In this document: positions 10,711-22,640 of the stretch, in pieces
Layout: every line of letters starts with the position of its first letter
Position numbering within the stretch: position 1 is the first letter of the stretch
Assembly (NCBI GenBank): GCA_030765065.1
Contig: CM060988.1
Span: 201,374,565-201,438,564 of the forward strand
Direction of reading: 5' to 3'
Length of the DNA stretch: 64,000 nt
From: Deroplatys truncata
Taxonomy: Eukaryota; Arthropoda; Insecta; Mantodea; Mantidae
Position numbers and translations under genes: made by a program
Notes under the pieces: generated by a model
The model's input: only the letters and a program-made list of their open reading frames with translations
Database searches by the model: none
Told to the model about the DNA's origin: nothing

Positions 10711-11484
10711 AAAGTTGTCTTTAAATAAAAGCATTTCACTGTATCCCAGAGTCTGGTGTTTGAATGTGACAGTACCTATATGTAAATGTGTGTGTATGTG
10801 TGTGTTATCGGTTATTTAATAAGCAATTCGCTCATTAACAAGAATTCAGGATTGCTGCTTGACGCAAATCTAAGCACGCGTGTTAAGTCATTTAGTTCCA
10901 TGACAGTTAATCTATATCAGTACAACTATATGACACCAGTTGGTGCCGCAAGGTTAACAATATTAAACGAACTTATATTTTTATTATATTTATGTAACCT
11001 TAAATATGCGTTAGAATTAAATTACTTTCTATTAGTGCATTATGCATAATAAACATATGCAAAAACATGCCCGCCTTGGTAGACGAATTGATAAAAGGGC
11101 CCACGTTCTACCTGGGATGATCTTAACATTATTTCGGTACGTCCAAAATGCGCAGAAGGCAGATGCCGCGACTGAAAGTATTCAGTACACACCCTTCGAG
11201 CATTTGGCGCGTCTCCGCACAGATCGTAGCCGTATTCGTTCCCTTTTTGTCTGAATGACCTGACTCGCACTGCAAGCAGACGACCATGAGACTCTTATCA
11301 GTACCAAACTACAGGGTAAACACATGCAGACAGCAGCATTACTCAGTGAACTTTAGCTTTGTACATGCACTGCCCCTTTCAACAGCAGTGATGTAGCAAA
11401 TTCTTTTGCACCTATGTATGCGGGAAACATAAAACTGCAAAAGAAGACTTGTTTGGGCTACATGGTATTTATAGAGGCACAGAT
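10711..11484. other. No recognised feature
   Basis: A short TG-rich patch near 10785-10805; otherwise featureless. Confidence 0.5.
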
Positions 11485-11592
11485 TTTTAATACTCTTTAT
11501 TCAAAGGACTTCAAATCATGCATTTCTAGTGAAATCTCGGTATAGAAACTTTCGGTGGAATGCAATACTATAAGTAGTAGAGAAAGTAAAAA
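11485..11592 (-). mobile_element. Family X terminal fragment
   Basis: The last ~100 bp of X, ending GTAGTAGAGAAAGTAAAAAT. Confidence 0.75.
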
Positions 11593-12181
11593 TCTCAACG
11601 ACTCTACGGACAAATAAAGAAACAGTGTGCTGACCTCAAGTCGATGCCCGCCGCGTTATCTCCCGAAACTGGCGCACGCGGCGGAAAAGGATGTGAAATA
11701 TGGCGGCACAATATTGGATATTAGGGCTTTAATCGCTGCAAAGATTGGACCGGGGGATTTCTTATTACGCTGCTCCAAGAGGCAATAAAAGTAAAAGATC
11801 GTGTGATAAAAACGTCGGTCGGTAGCTGAGGCTATATGTATCAGGTTCCCTGACCTGGAGGGATGTGCCAAAATGTTGCGGTATCAGCCGGTCTTTTCTG
11901 CAGTTTCAGATCCGTGCACATTCTTCTCCAGAAGACCTCAAAACGGTGCTTTAATACATCTATTCTCATATTATAAAGAGAGAGCATCTGTATGTATAGA
12001 GCTTACATTTGGACGCGTGGCCGTATTACGCGGAATTGCTTGCCCCGCACCGCGCTGTTCCGGCTAATCAATTGATAAGTTGTGAGACCATGTGTTTCAG
12101 TGTTAGTTCCGTTGTAATGCGTATACTTTATCTTGTAGAGCAGTTATTCCCTGCTGTTCGTTAATAAATTTAGGGAGATGC
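11593..12181. other. No recognised feature
   Basis: Short open frames with no recognisable similarity. Confidence 0.5.
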
Positions 12182-12345
12182 GACCTATTTTTGATAACAG
12201 AGTGCGTTTTACAGAGGAAATCCTCGATGACAAAGTTAGAACGAAGTCCAAAGAAATCTCTGAGAAAGCTTGCCCAGGAATTTCGCAAACCTCGGCTTGG
12301 AATGTCACTAAACTGGAATTGTGATATTGTGAGAAGAGCTAATTT
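12182..12345 (+). pseudogene. Mariner-type transposase N-terminal fragment
   Basis: One frame reads LERSPKKSLRKLAQEF. The other reads TSAWNVTKLEL immediately after. Together these give the second HTH of the same transposase group as the fragment at 38.2-38.5 kb (SPKKSQRRVAQQVGVLKTS). Only about 50 codons are recognisable, with a frameshift in the middle. Confidence 0.65.
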
Positions 12346-13466
12346 GTGCTGTTGGATAACGTTAATGATCACTCTGTAGCCGTGTGCTAATACAAAAGCT
12401 GTGAGAGACGTATGGGCAACATCTTGTGTGTGGTTATTGTAGTTGTATTTATGGTGATATGAATATCCGACGTAAACAGCGTGCTTTCTGGCCACGCGAA
12501 CAAGTACCTTGTATATACATGGTCAGGTTTGGCAACTAAAAGATAAGATGCAGGAAAAACAAAAAGAATCGCTATGATACAGTTGCGATCCCAATGCCAA
12601 AATATTTCACTAAGTCTCATGTAAGAAAGTTTTGCTTTATTTCCCTCAAGTTAGTTAGCAGGGCTTGTTAAATAATCGTAAAAAGACAGAAAATTGCTAA
12701 CATTAGAAATCAATGAACTGATATTTTATAATTAACAACTGAGAATATTATTTCTCTCGGTGGTCGCAGACTACGCGTATTTTCCAAAGAGGTTATCTTG
12801 GTGGTCTGGGACAGCGGGATCTTCATATTCACTAGCTTCACATCTATTTCGTTGCAGGTATAATTAAGGGTTTCGGTATTATGTAGCTTTTATGTTGTTA
12901 AATAACTATGGGACCAAAGAAAAGATACAGAGGTTCATAATTTCGAGCATTGCGAGCAATGACTGTTCCACCACCAAAGGGGCGCTTATAGACTATGCAG
13001 CATTTCCAGAACTTGGAAGGCTCTCGGGGGGAGGCCAAGGAAGTTAAGATGTTCCGCCGATTTTTCACATGGCATTCTGTGAATATCCGAGGATTTTTCA
13101 TCCCTTATTAGAAATAGTTGGGGCTATATGAAATTAAAATTACGAAGAAATAAGGGGAGGATTCAAAATAAAAATCTTGTGGGTTATTGTACAATAAATG
13201 CATATAGAATGGGGGTGGAAATAAATTAAATTAAGTAGTCATTCGAGTTAAGAAAGCTACCGGTATAAGGTCCTATAACCCAATTATTCATAAACTCGCA
13301 CGGAAAAGTACTAAGTTTCAGATAAGAATAAAAACAGAATTAATATATCAGTTTTCTGAAGAAAGAAATATATTTTAATTTATTAATTGCTCACATACTT
13401 CTTATAATCAGAGTAAAAACAAACTGTTCAAGAACTTTGAAGATCAATCTCTAATCCTTGTTTGTA
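12346..13466. other. No recognised feature
   Basis: About 1.1 kb without a supportable ORF or a repeat shared with the rest of the window. Confidence 0.5.
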
Positions 13467-14680
13467 CGAGGGCTGTCCCAGAAGTACCCGACCTAACAAA
13501 GAAAACACAAAAACATCTTTATTTCTCTACATAGTCTCCTTTCAGCTCGATACACTTTTCCCAGCGATGTTCAATAGCTTCAATACCCTGTTTATACTGA
13601 GAACCTCGAGTTCTGCAAAATAGCCATCAACTGCAGACTCCACCTCTTCATTGTTGGCAAATCTTTTACCACCAAGCCATTTCTTCAACTTTGGAAACAG
13701 AAAATAATCAGAGGGGGCTAAGTGTTGTGAATATGGTGCATGAGGGAGCAATTAGAACTTTAACTCATTGATTTTGGCATGGCGATAATGGATGTGTGAA
13801 CTGGTGCATTGTCTTGATGAAACAAAAGCTTCTTTTCCACTAAATGCGGTCGTTTTTGCTTGATTCCATCACTCAGACGCTGCAATAAGTTTGCATAATA
13901 CTCGCCATTGATTGCTTTTCCTTTTTGAAGATAATCAATGCAAATTATTCCACACAGATTGCAAAAAAAACTTACCCATGACCTTGCCTGTAGATGGAAT
14001 TGTCTTCGCCTTCTTTGGAGCCGATTCTCCGCTTTCAATCCACTGTTTGGACTGTTCCTTCGTCTCAGGTGTGAAGTGATGGACCCATGTTTATGAATCG
14101 CCTTTATTGCAGCGAAACATCGCCAAACACTCGACTAAAACATCTTCACGATGTTGCTTTTGTTCCATTGTGAGTAAACGCGGTATCCATCTTCCGCACG
14201 GCTTTCTCATGTCTAAATGTTCAGCTAGTGTGCGATATACAGCACTTTTTGAAATGCCTACGATGTCTGCTAGCTCGCGCACTCAGTCGACGACCATTTT
14301 GTGGATTTTCCTCACAATTTCTGGCGTGGTCACCTCATTTGGTCGTCGTGGCAGCTCTTAAACTCTGCCACCCAATATTTTACTGTTGTAAACGAAGGAG
14401 CAGACTCCCCCAGAATAGAATCTAGCTCAGCTTTAATATTAGTTTGACTAAGACCTTTCAAATGAAAGTATTGTATCACATAACAATGGCCAGTTTTATA
14501 CATGTTTACAAATTCACTGAGAGAGTTCACTATTGATGGCTGCTAAACAATTACTAAAGAATGTAGCATTGTCAAACTTCAAACAAGGTTTATAAGGGTG
14601 GTACTTTCTACCATAGTGATTTGTTTGAAACAACAACCGTTATATATACGTCAGGTCCGGTACTTCTGGGACTGCCCTAG
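13467..14680 (-). mobile_element. Mariner element with TA target duplication
   Basis: The 1214-bp unit is flanked by TA on both sides (13465-13466 and 14681-14682). TIRs of about 30 bp: left CGAGGGCTGTCCCAGAAGT, right (reverse complement) CTAGGGCAGTCCCAGAAGT. Length and TA TSD are typical of mariner. Confidence 0.93.
13542..14530 (-). pseudogene. Mariner transposase pseudogene (DD34D)
   Basis: The minus strand starts at Met 14530 with FVNMYKTGHCYVIQYFHLKG (first HTH), then SFTTVKYWVAEFK. The second HTH lies at 14091-14282 (MRELADIVGISKSAVYRTL). The WVHHFTPETKEQSKQW motif near 14040-14095 is preceded by DS-stop-T where DETW is expected, so the first catalytic motif carries a stop. FHQDNAPVHTS (second Asp) lies near 13790-13830. 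After a frameshift and an in-frame stop, YSQHLAPSDYFLFPKLKKW (third Asp, about 13680-13735) follows. Counting through the frameshift, 34 residues separate the second and third Asp. Dead copy, about 345 codons in total, normal for mariner. Confidence 0.92.
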
Positions 14681-14682
14681 TA

Positions 14683-15793
14683 CTATGAAGCCGTCCCAGC
14701 TTCAAAGTTCTGTAACGTTTAATGTTACCTACTCTGTTGATAAGTTTTATGGTGGCATCACCTCGTAGCTCGTTCTGCGTTGTCTCGTGCGCATGCGCGA
14801 GTATATTTTGAAAGGATAACGCGTTTAGTTAGCGGATAAATTTTAATGATTAATAATATCTTCAGTTTGAGAAGAGTCGGTGACTGCTGAATTTACGAAT
14901 TAATCATTTCTATAAGAATGATCAAGCGAAGCGTTAGTTGCTGTACATCGCAGAAATCCTGATCGGAAAGATCCTTCTCAATAGCCGCTACACACGCGAG
15001 TCACGAATGTGTCTCTTATTAGAATGTACGAACTTTTCTAAACTTAAGCTCTGCCCACTCCTACCAAAGTCCCTTCTCGCGCGGTCTAATTTTAAAATCC
15101 TACGCATGCGTCTCTTAACTTGTTGCTAAGCCGTACCTTTCCCTTTTATAACTTACAGAATTGCTGGCTACGTCACTTTGCAAATGTACTGTCCTCAACC
15201 CTGACTGCATTCCAAGAATCTTTAAGCTAATGTGTTCTATACTCGGCTGTTACTAATGTCTTGTTTACATGACTTGCTAATTACCTTTTTTTTGGACAAA
15301 TCTTTCAATTCAGCTTATTACATTATATATTGATTTATAATATGGTAATTATTTTTATATCTTATCATTTACATTTTACGGCACCAAGTACTAGATAGAA
15401 ACGTTTGATCTCCGAGACAAAACGTAATCGTTTCCAATGCCAACTCAAATAAAAAGAGCGACATTACAGAAGGCGGGTGGTAGGATTCCACAAAGAGTGT
15501 TTTGAGAGTAACTGTCATTCTTAACGCTGTATGTGGGGAACGCGAGCTGCCCTATTTTGTATTCCAAATTAACACTGGAATTTGTTGGCGCTGCAGAGCC
15601 ACAAATTGGCCGTGGGCTGGGATCACATGTTTACCATTCAATTGGTTGCTGCTGCAACTTTATCTCCACAGATTTGGTATTGGGGGAGGGGTTGCTGCCA
15701 TACTAAAGTAGACGTGTTTGTATCCATAACAGCCTGCCATGCATATGCCACATTTGCTAAAATAGGTAAAAAACTTAAGACATTTTGTTTCTT
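14683..15793. other. No recognised feature
   Basis: No coding or repeat signal seen in 1.1 kb. Confidence 0.5.
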
Positions 15794-16020
15794 GCATTTT
15801 TTGCTTTCTCTCCCACGTAGCTAGTAGATAGAGAACGCATTGCAGTCCACCCAAAAAAACATTTTTAGAAAAGCTTCTCTGAACTGCATAAGTCAAAAAC
15901 GAAGATTCGGCTAAACACCAAACTTGGTATTTAAGTTCAGTAACTTACAAAGATGCGACACGAAAGATACTTTCATGACCTGTGAAGTCACCTTCATTGT
16001 GAGCAACTTTTGTATTAATG
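15794..16020 (+). mobile_element. Family X fragment
   Basis: Begins with GCTTTCTCTCCCACGTAG and has the CACCAAACTTGGTATTTAAG segment. Internally deleted before TTCATTGTGAGCAACTTTTG. Confidence 0.7.
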
Positions 16021-16221
16021 TTACATATACATATTGCTCTATATTACATTATAGTTGCAATTCATGTCAAAAGTGATTGTGAAGTTTTAAAAGTTTTTAA
16101 CATGCATTTTTTTAGAGTTAAGAGTTTAGTTACCATTCTGTTGTATAAGCTTCCATGGCAATTCGTAAGAAAACATCGGATGTGTTACATTCATATGAAT
16201 TTTCTAACAATTATTGTTAAT

Positions 16222-16695
16222 AGAATTAATTGTTCTTTCACACAATCCGTGTGTTGGAAAGGTACAATCAGGCGACTGAAAAATTCAGTGCCATAGCCGG
16301 TATTTGAACCACGGATCTCCCGGTCTCCGTCAGGTTGCTCTAACTACTGAGCTACCATGGCAACATGCCGGCACGTCATTAAATTCTCCAGCTGATTCGC
16401 ATTTTTCCCGGTAAACCACAAGGAGATCTCAAATTGTATTGAGATGTCATACCCCAATGGCGACTTACATTCTTTGTAAGTACTTTAAGTTCCGGGCTTT
16501 ATAGTTTCAACCACTATTAGGTCAATTAATGGGAATTTAATTTACTGGGGAAAATGCGAATCAGTTGGAGAATTTAATGTCGTGTCGGCATGTTGCCATG
16601 GTAGCTCAGTGGTTAGAGCAACCGAGACTGGGAGATCCGTGGTTCAAATCCCGTCTATGGCATTGAATTTTTCAGTCATCTGATTCTACCTTTCC
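16222..16695 (-). mobile_element. Fold-back SINE with two opposed tRNA-like heads, copy 1
   Basis: GGAAAGGTACAATCAG (16257) and CTGATTCTACCTTTCC (16680) form a terminal inverted pair. Each arm then carries the same tRNA-like sequence: box A GTAGCTCAGTGGTTAGAGCA, box B GTGGTTCAAATCC. It is on the minus strand at about 16298-16375 and on the plus strand at about 16591-16665. The loop of about 130 bp contains TTAATTGACCTAATAGTGG on the minus strand. A 13-bp direct repeat AATTATTGTTAAT flanks it (about 16208-16220 and 16697-16709). A second, partly collapsed copy lies at 49443-49776. Confidence 0.72.
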
Positions 16696-16779
16696 AATTA
16701 TTGTTAATTTTATGTAGCAAACCAATCGAAGATGATTATGAAGCCAGTGGCTTTGGCCTTAAGACTGCATAGCTACTCT

Positions 16780-17060
16780 TTCCATGACATCGCCGGGTCG
16801 TCTTCCGTTCCCGAGGTCGTAGGTTCAAACCCGGCGGAGGGCGATGGATTATTTAGGGTGTAAAAATCCTTAGCATGGCTTCCTTCGGAAGCGAAGTAAA
16901 GCCGGTGGTCCCGTGTCGTAGATTTACGGCACGTAAAAGAACCTCAAGCCTGATAAAGAGGCCTCTGAGCAAAATGTCCAGTCCTTGACGTTCAATATAG
17001 AATGGGACGCTAAGGACCATAGTAGTTAAAGAGCGTCCATAACTAAAACTCAATTTAATT
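16780..17060 (+). mobile_element. SINE with conserved ACGGCACGTAAAAGAACC core
   Basis: Box-B-like AGGTTCAAACCCGGC lies near 16820. A non-tRNA core with CCGTGTCGTAGATTTACGGC and CACGTAAAAGAACCTCAAGC follows. The core recurs at 22850-22995 inside an X copy. I recall similar sequence as a widespread invertebrate SINE core, but cannot name the family. Confidence 0.68.
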
Positions 17061-17061
17061 T

Positions 17062-17410
17062 ATGACATCGCCGGAAGCAACGCAATACCGACACCACTTT
17101 TAAAAAAGTGACAAAGTATTGATAAATGCAAACCAATAATAACGGATACCTTGGAAACGCCTAATGTCAGAAAATTGTTATATAAATTGCCTGTCTTAAA
17201 ATATCTATTTTTTGTAAAGTAAGTTTTCGTTTATCTTATACAAAATTCCTTCAGAATGAAGAGATCTTCACAGGCTATTCGCAGAAAATGCAATATAGAT
17301 ACTTTATCACGTATTTTAAACATATGGTTTTAGAGCCATTTTTAGAAAATCAAACATATACAGTTTTCCATGTAAACGATGATTCCCATACCAAATTTCA
17401 AGATCAGTAG
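17062..17410 (-). mobile_element. Family X fragment
   Basis: X interior from TGACATCGC through the AACGGATACCTTGGAAACG and CTTCACAGGCTATTCGCAG segments. Ends before the terminal CCACCC block. Confidence 0.7.
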
Positions 17411-17489
17411 ATAACACTTGCAAAGATAACACACCAAGATTTAAAGAAAATCTCACCACTCCATAGTATCCTTTGTATGAGAATGTTTT

Positions 17490-17880
17490 CTTATCAAGTA
17501 TATCCTGAATTTAGTGTGATTAGCATGTGAAGTCCTCTCCATTCTGAATGAATATTGTAAAGGCTTGTAGGTCCTCTTGTATTTTCATTTTTCATGACCC
17601 GTAAACCAGTATTCAATCTCATGAAAATGTGATAAAATGAGAAGTTGACTCAAAATGCTAAAATGCTATATACAATTTTACAATGTTTTTATTTATCAGT
17701 TATACGTTTTTCTTCAAAATGCTAAATTTCTTATTTGGAAACGCTAAAAAGCACCACCCGTATCATCAACCATTTCCGAGATATTCGCTGTTATTGATTA
17801 AAACTTACGAAAACTTTGTCGTACAAATTTTTGAAGTGCTAAGTCAGTATTCTTTTGTTTCTAAGGTTGGCATTTAACCG
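17490..17880 (+). mobile_element. Family X fragment
   Basis: Opposite orientation to its neighbour: ATATCCTGAATTT, CATGACCCGTAAACCAG, ACCATTTCCGAGATATTCGC and TTTGTTTCTAAGG segments in X order, with gaps. Confidence 0.65.
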
Positions 17881-18474
17881 ACTGTGGTAGAGAAGTCAAC
17901 TGGTACTGCCTGTTCCCCCCACGCAGCAAACAGATCAGTCGACGTTTTTGACGTTTCTATGGAGCATGAAACCCTTACTTTTGCACTCAAGTTGGCAGAA
18001 ATGTTTCCTGTGCCACTTGACGGAGCCTGAGAGGGTAAAATGGGATAAAGACGGCGAGTAGTCGATATAACATTCATTCTGTGCTCGCTCACCGGATCAA
18101 AACTGCTTGCCTTTCTCTTTATTTCACCGCTATAACAAGCCATTCCTCCACAAACAGTTCCCATTCTTCAAGCTAAACGTTTACAGAAATAGTTACCATT
18201 CTGTACAAGAGAGGGGACTTGTATGACATCCCGAAAAACAAATCAACGACCACTACAGAAATACTAAATATTTCAAAATTCACATCGAGGATGTGGTTAA
18301 TACACACATGCTGAAATTCTTCCTGGCACCACAATAAACAGCAAATAACACCACTTCATAGGCCATACACAGGTTTCTAGTCCATTTTTTTTAGGTTTTT
18401 CTTGATTAAAATAGTTTTTTGGGGGGGGCATAGTGGATCAATACAGGTATCAATAATTTTGCTTTTCTGGTACT
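17881..18474. other. No recognised feature
   Basis: A 96-codon minus-strand frame exists here but resembles nothing I know. Confidence 0.4.
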
Positions 18475-19335
18475 TAGTTGTAAGATTTATTTTTTGGCTT
18501 GCAGTAGATAGTTACATACATTCTCAAATTTTCTGGCGTAAGCGATTTCCTATTATCACGTAACACATCCTTGTATGTAGAAAAGGTTCTTTCAACGGAA
18601 CATGACGTCACTGGAGTGTAGAAGTGCAGCAGGTTCTAGGAGTAGTTTTCTTGTATACTCTTCTCCCAACAATACTGAGTTGATGATTTTCATTGCTCAA
18701 AACCAGGATTTCGTTGAAGACTTTTCTGCAACTCCCACTGGTCCAGGTATTTCTTTACTGGAAACATTGCCAATGATATCTAGAGCATCTTTCAGTGGCA
18801 AAGTTGTACTTTCCAACAGGAGAGTAGCTTCTGGTATAAAACAAAAATGTGTCAATATACGTAAGGGAAGCGGTAAGAGTGGGACACTCGAGTCATTTCT
18901 TAGCCTTGGCAATGCAGGAAGCTTCGTTTCACATTTTTAACGTCTTTTAAGTGCTAGGCATAGAAAATGGAAGCAGACAGCCAAGTTCCCCAGTGGCATA
19001 AGTTCGGCTCAGGTGGAAGAGGGGTTGCTGCTACTTTCTCTTTGAATAATTGTATACGTGTTGGAGCTTTTAAGAAAACCTTCTGGACCAAAGATATCAG
19101 GCTGTTCATGTCATTGAAGTGGCTTATAATCTCCTCCGCAAAGCGGTGCAGGCCGTGGGCCAAGCACGTAACATGTAGCATGGTGGGGTGTAGAACTGTA
19201 TGAACCCCCCCCCCCCGGTCATCAACATATTGGCAGAAATGTCTGTCACTAACAAAAGTGAAGTGTGGATCTGCAGGAATCCACTTTTGCAATAAATGTG
19301 ATTTAGGCATTGTTTCACTATACAACAATACACTA
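18475..19335 (-). pseudogene. hAT-superfamily transposase remnant
   Basis: Minus-strand order is as follows. A frameshifted LVTDISANMLMTG (catalytic-core region) lies near 19225-19260. LHVTCLAHGLHRFAEEI lies near 19125-19185. The frame then reads FLKAPTRIQLFKEKVA and LPPEPNLCHWGTWLSASIFYA down to 18954. A second segment spans 18697-18912. The hAT C-terminal dimerisation signature CSVERTFSTYKDVLRDNR with LTPENLRMYV lies near 18500-18600. The order and motifs match domesticated-like hAT transposases common in insects. At least two frameshifts; N-terminal BED zinc finger and TIRs not found. Probably a fossil. Confidence 0.8.
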
Positions 19336-19694
19336 GAAAAGTACTCTCGGTGTACTCTGTGTGACCGATTGGAGGCGATCCCGTTAGGCGGGTTACGCTC
19401 CTCCTGACCACGTCACATGTGCTGCGTTTAACTGTCGCAACTTCAACTATCTACTGACTATAAGTGCTGGAAATAATTTTACAATGAGTTTCATTCATTT
19501 CGAAACTGGTAAAGCAACCATTTAGGTTATTTTAGGTGTCACCCCCTCATTTAGGTTTTCTTTTTCTGCTCCAGGTAGTGTAAAAGGAGTATATATGTTG
19601 AAATGTGTTAATTAAATAGCGAGGAAAATATAGGTTAAAACCTAAAAATCCGGGTCCTATTCATAGCAACTATAAACAAGAACTGTCACAAAAA
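19336..19694. other. No recognised feature
   Basis: No ORF or repeat I can support. Confidence 0.5.
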
Positions 19695-19850
19695 ATGGGA
19701 AACAATTTACGTGAGGGATTTGACTTTACAATTCACGTCGTACATTACCGAATGCTCGCGCCGTACATTTTATCACAGTCCAGTGAAGGGGAACCATCAA
19801 GGAACCACAACAAGCTCTGAGCAATAGACACTGAGATAATGGGATATTAA
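19695..19850. repeat. Single-copy relative of the 34.4-kb tandem repeat region
   Basis: Shares AATTCACGTCGTACATTAC, CGCGCCGT, TACATTTTATCACAGTCCAG and CACTGAGATAA blocks, in order, with 34305-34470. Here the 119-bp unit is not amplified. Confidence 0.65.
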
Positions 19851-20245
19851 GATTCTAATTTTACCTGCGGCGGGCGCTAGATAAAACAAAACACCGACAT
19901 TCTGTTAAACGTGTGCTACCCTGATAAAGGCAAACACGAGAACTAGGAGCAATTCCAGCCGGCTTTGCAACGTTGAACGTTTTATTCTGGTATGCCGGAA
20001 ACAATTGCAGCGCGATATAAATCAGACTCTAGCCATACAAAGGGGAATGCAGTGGCCAGTACAAAACGATCAAAGGCTGCATAGCGCTTACGGGCATGTT
20101 ATTGTTTTGGGGGACGGGGGGGGGGGTTAGGCCTGATACACAATCATTGGAATTTCCACTTCAAGATGACCAAACATTATCTCTACTGAATGATTCGCTA
20201 CTGTTTTACTGCCGAAAGGAATTCCAGGGTATAACATCTGTGCTG
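19851..20245. other. No recognised feature
   Basis: Contains a poly-G run near 20107-20126. Nothing else. Confidence 0.5.
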
Positions 20246-20425
20246 CATTCATGTGACTTTCTCTACTCACACTTTTATCTACTTCTTGTTAACCAGAATA
20301 CAGTAGATAAAGCTATATTCAGATGTTTAAAAAGCGAATCGTTATGTAATGGCTTTGAAATTCCATACTCTGCAAGATATTAGGAAGAATCTGATGTTAC
20401 ATTCACATGACATTCTCTCTCTTTC
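20246..20425 (-). mobile_element. Two short family X terminal fragments
   Basis: TTCATGTGACTTTCTCTAC at 20249 and again GTTACATTCACATGACATTC at 20397: two outer X ends in tandem, both cut short. Confidence 0.65.
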
Positions 20426-20436
20426 CACTATCCTTT

Positions 20437-22078
20437 ATTGCTTTCTCTACTGCGTAAGTACGGGAAGTATTGCATTTCGATACCGAGATTTAACCAGAAA
20501 TACATGTTTTGAGGTCCCTTAAATCCAAATAAAGCATTTTTAAAAACATAACTGTGTGTACCTCTCAACAGCATAACTGAAAAACAAAAGTCGAATAAAT
20601 ACCAAACTAGATATTTAGATTCAATATCTTGCAACGATGCAACAAGAATATTTAAAACAAAACTCCCCCAAACCTAGACCGCCCTTTACATGGAACATTT
20701 TTCGAAATGTTTGGTTTTCTAAAAAATGGCTGTAGCAATTTTGATTAAAACACCATATGTTTAAGATATTTTCATGGCAAATAAAATGTATATCTTGAAT
20801 TTTCTGGGAATAGCCTGTGAAGCCCTGTGCATTCTGAAGGAATTTTGTATAAAGTTGTGTAACCGGTAAACCTTAAGCGATAGACAAAAACATACTACAC
20901 AAAAAATCTGATGTGTTACACTCACATGACTTTCTCTACTCTTGTACAAACTATTTTTACAAACGGTTATTCTCCATCTACTTCATATTAATTGAGATAT
21001 CGAGATGTTAATCTCAATGCTAATTTTCTTATAGGTGTAAGGGGAATTGGTAGGTTTTAAGCGATAGTGAAATATTTTAAGAGCTGGTTCCTATGTGGAG
21101 TGTTCCATTCTCTTTGCATGTCCAGGACAAATAAAATTGAATAACGAATTTGAGAAAAAGTATAAGTATTGGAAAAGTTAAGGGAATAACAAGCAATATC
21201 TCGAAAATGGATCACTCAACAAAAAAAATGTAGGATATGACATAAGTTGTGTATTTTAACGCGATCTACATTTTTTGTGTAGTAAAATTTTATCTATCTC
21301 TTATGGTTTACCAGTTATGCAAAAGTCGTTCACAATGAAGAATACTTTTGGAGACATACCCAGAAAAATTCGAGATATACATTTCGTTTGTCATGAAAAT
21401 ATCTTAAACATACGATATTTTAATCAAAATCGTTAGAGCCATTTTTGAGAAAATTAAAATGTTCCAAAAATGTTCCATGTAATGAGTAATCTGGGGTGGG
21501 GGGATTTTCTTGAAAACCTTCGTGTCGCATCTCTGGAAGATACTGAACCTAAATACCAAGTTTGGTGTTTATCCGACTGTTCGTTTCTGAGTTATGCGGT
21601 TCACAGACACACACACGGACATGTTTCCAAAAATGCTTTTTTATGGATTCAGGGGGCCTCAAAACATGTATTTCCTGTGAAATCTCGGTATCGAAATTTT
21701 GGGTGGAATACACTACTTCCCCTACTTACTATACGTAGTAGAGAAAGTAAAAATGTAGATCTCTTTAAAACACACAATTTATTTAAAACTAGTTGTTTTG
21801 TTGCATAAGCCGTTTCTGAAATATCCGTTATTAAAGGTTCGAATTGTTCATTACTTGGTCATTTTCTTAAGTCCAGCATATAGCGTCCAGTTGTTAAAAC
21901 ATTTGACTATCGCTGTTCCCTTTGTATCTATAACGAAATGTGTAATGTAGCTGTTTCTGTAAAGGTTTATTTGGATAAAAATGCAGTAGATAGAAAAATA
22001 AAATTTAGTACTAACAATTTGTATACTCACTAATAAACAATAGAGGGTAGAGAAAGTAATGTGAATTTAACATATCAA
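20437..22078 (+). mobile_element. Family X element split by a second X copy
   Basis: The X sequence runs from GCTTTCTCTACTGCGTAAG (20440) to ACTACACAAAAAAT (20907). It resumes at GTAGATCTCTTTAAAACACA (21755) and ends at GGGTAGAGAAAGTAATGTGA (about 22045-22078). Removing 20908-21754, one AAAAAT included, restores the X consensus exactly at the junction. Confidence 0.9.
20908..21748 (-). mobile_element. Family X element, full length, nested
   Basis: This 841-bp copy runs from CTGATGTGTTACACTCACAT to TAGTAGAGAAAGT. It is flanked by AAAAAT at 20902-20907 and 21749-21754. The host copy has a single AAAAAT at this site, so the repeat is a true target duplication. Confidence 0.92.
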
Positions 22079-22640
22079 GTATTATTTTCGTTACCATTTA
22101 ATATTATTCGCACAAGTCTGAAATTACCTTAGATATATAAATCTGCAGAAAATGCCACGTCACACGAGTCAGACGGCTTCTGTTTTCAATCTGCAGGACC
22201 CAAATGAAAACTCCGCTGTATGTAAAGCAGAAGATTGGACTCGGCAAACTCGTTTAGACAGTCAGAAGTTTTGTTCTGTGATACGCGCGCGACCTTATCT
22301 AATCCAAGCCATTGAATTTCGTCCCGTGTCTCAAAAAAAAATGAGATTTTCTTGGTCCCCAATGAGATGCGCGTCTGTTAATATTCCTACATCTCGTGCC
22401 CCTGACAAAGTAATATCTGTTCCCTGCCTCACAAAACAATCGACTGATGACTGGCAAATAAACTCATTTCAGAGAGTATAAAAGTGCGGGAGGGAGCGTG
22501 TGAGATGACATTACACAACTTAGATGGCGCTGTTACAACTCTACATACTTCCGGTTACTGGATGTCAACTAAAATATTCTGGGCGAGTATTATAAACTGA
22601 TTACGCTTTCAAACGGTGATGTGAAGGGGGAAAAAAAGGT
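22079..22640. other. Unrecognised sequence with a 109-codon frame
   Basis: A plus-strand frame at 22152-22481 resembles no family I know. I do not call it a gene. Confidence 0.4.

Noticed and set aside
16590-16665. tRNA genes (also near 7446, 10118, 31217, 43218, 53961)
   Set aside because: A and B boxes are present, but acceptor stems do not pair and each is followed by a SINE body, often with TSDs.
21470-21808. Reading frames conserved among X copies (also 36730-37086, 46748-46999, 57062-57424)
   Set aside because: The recurring peptide (SGGLKTCISGEI) appears in different frames and both strands of X copies, with frame changes between copies. It reflects DNA repeat similarity, not coding.
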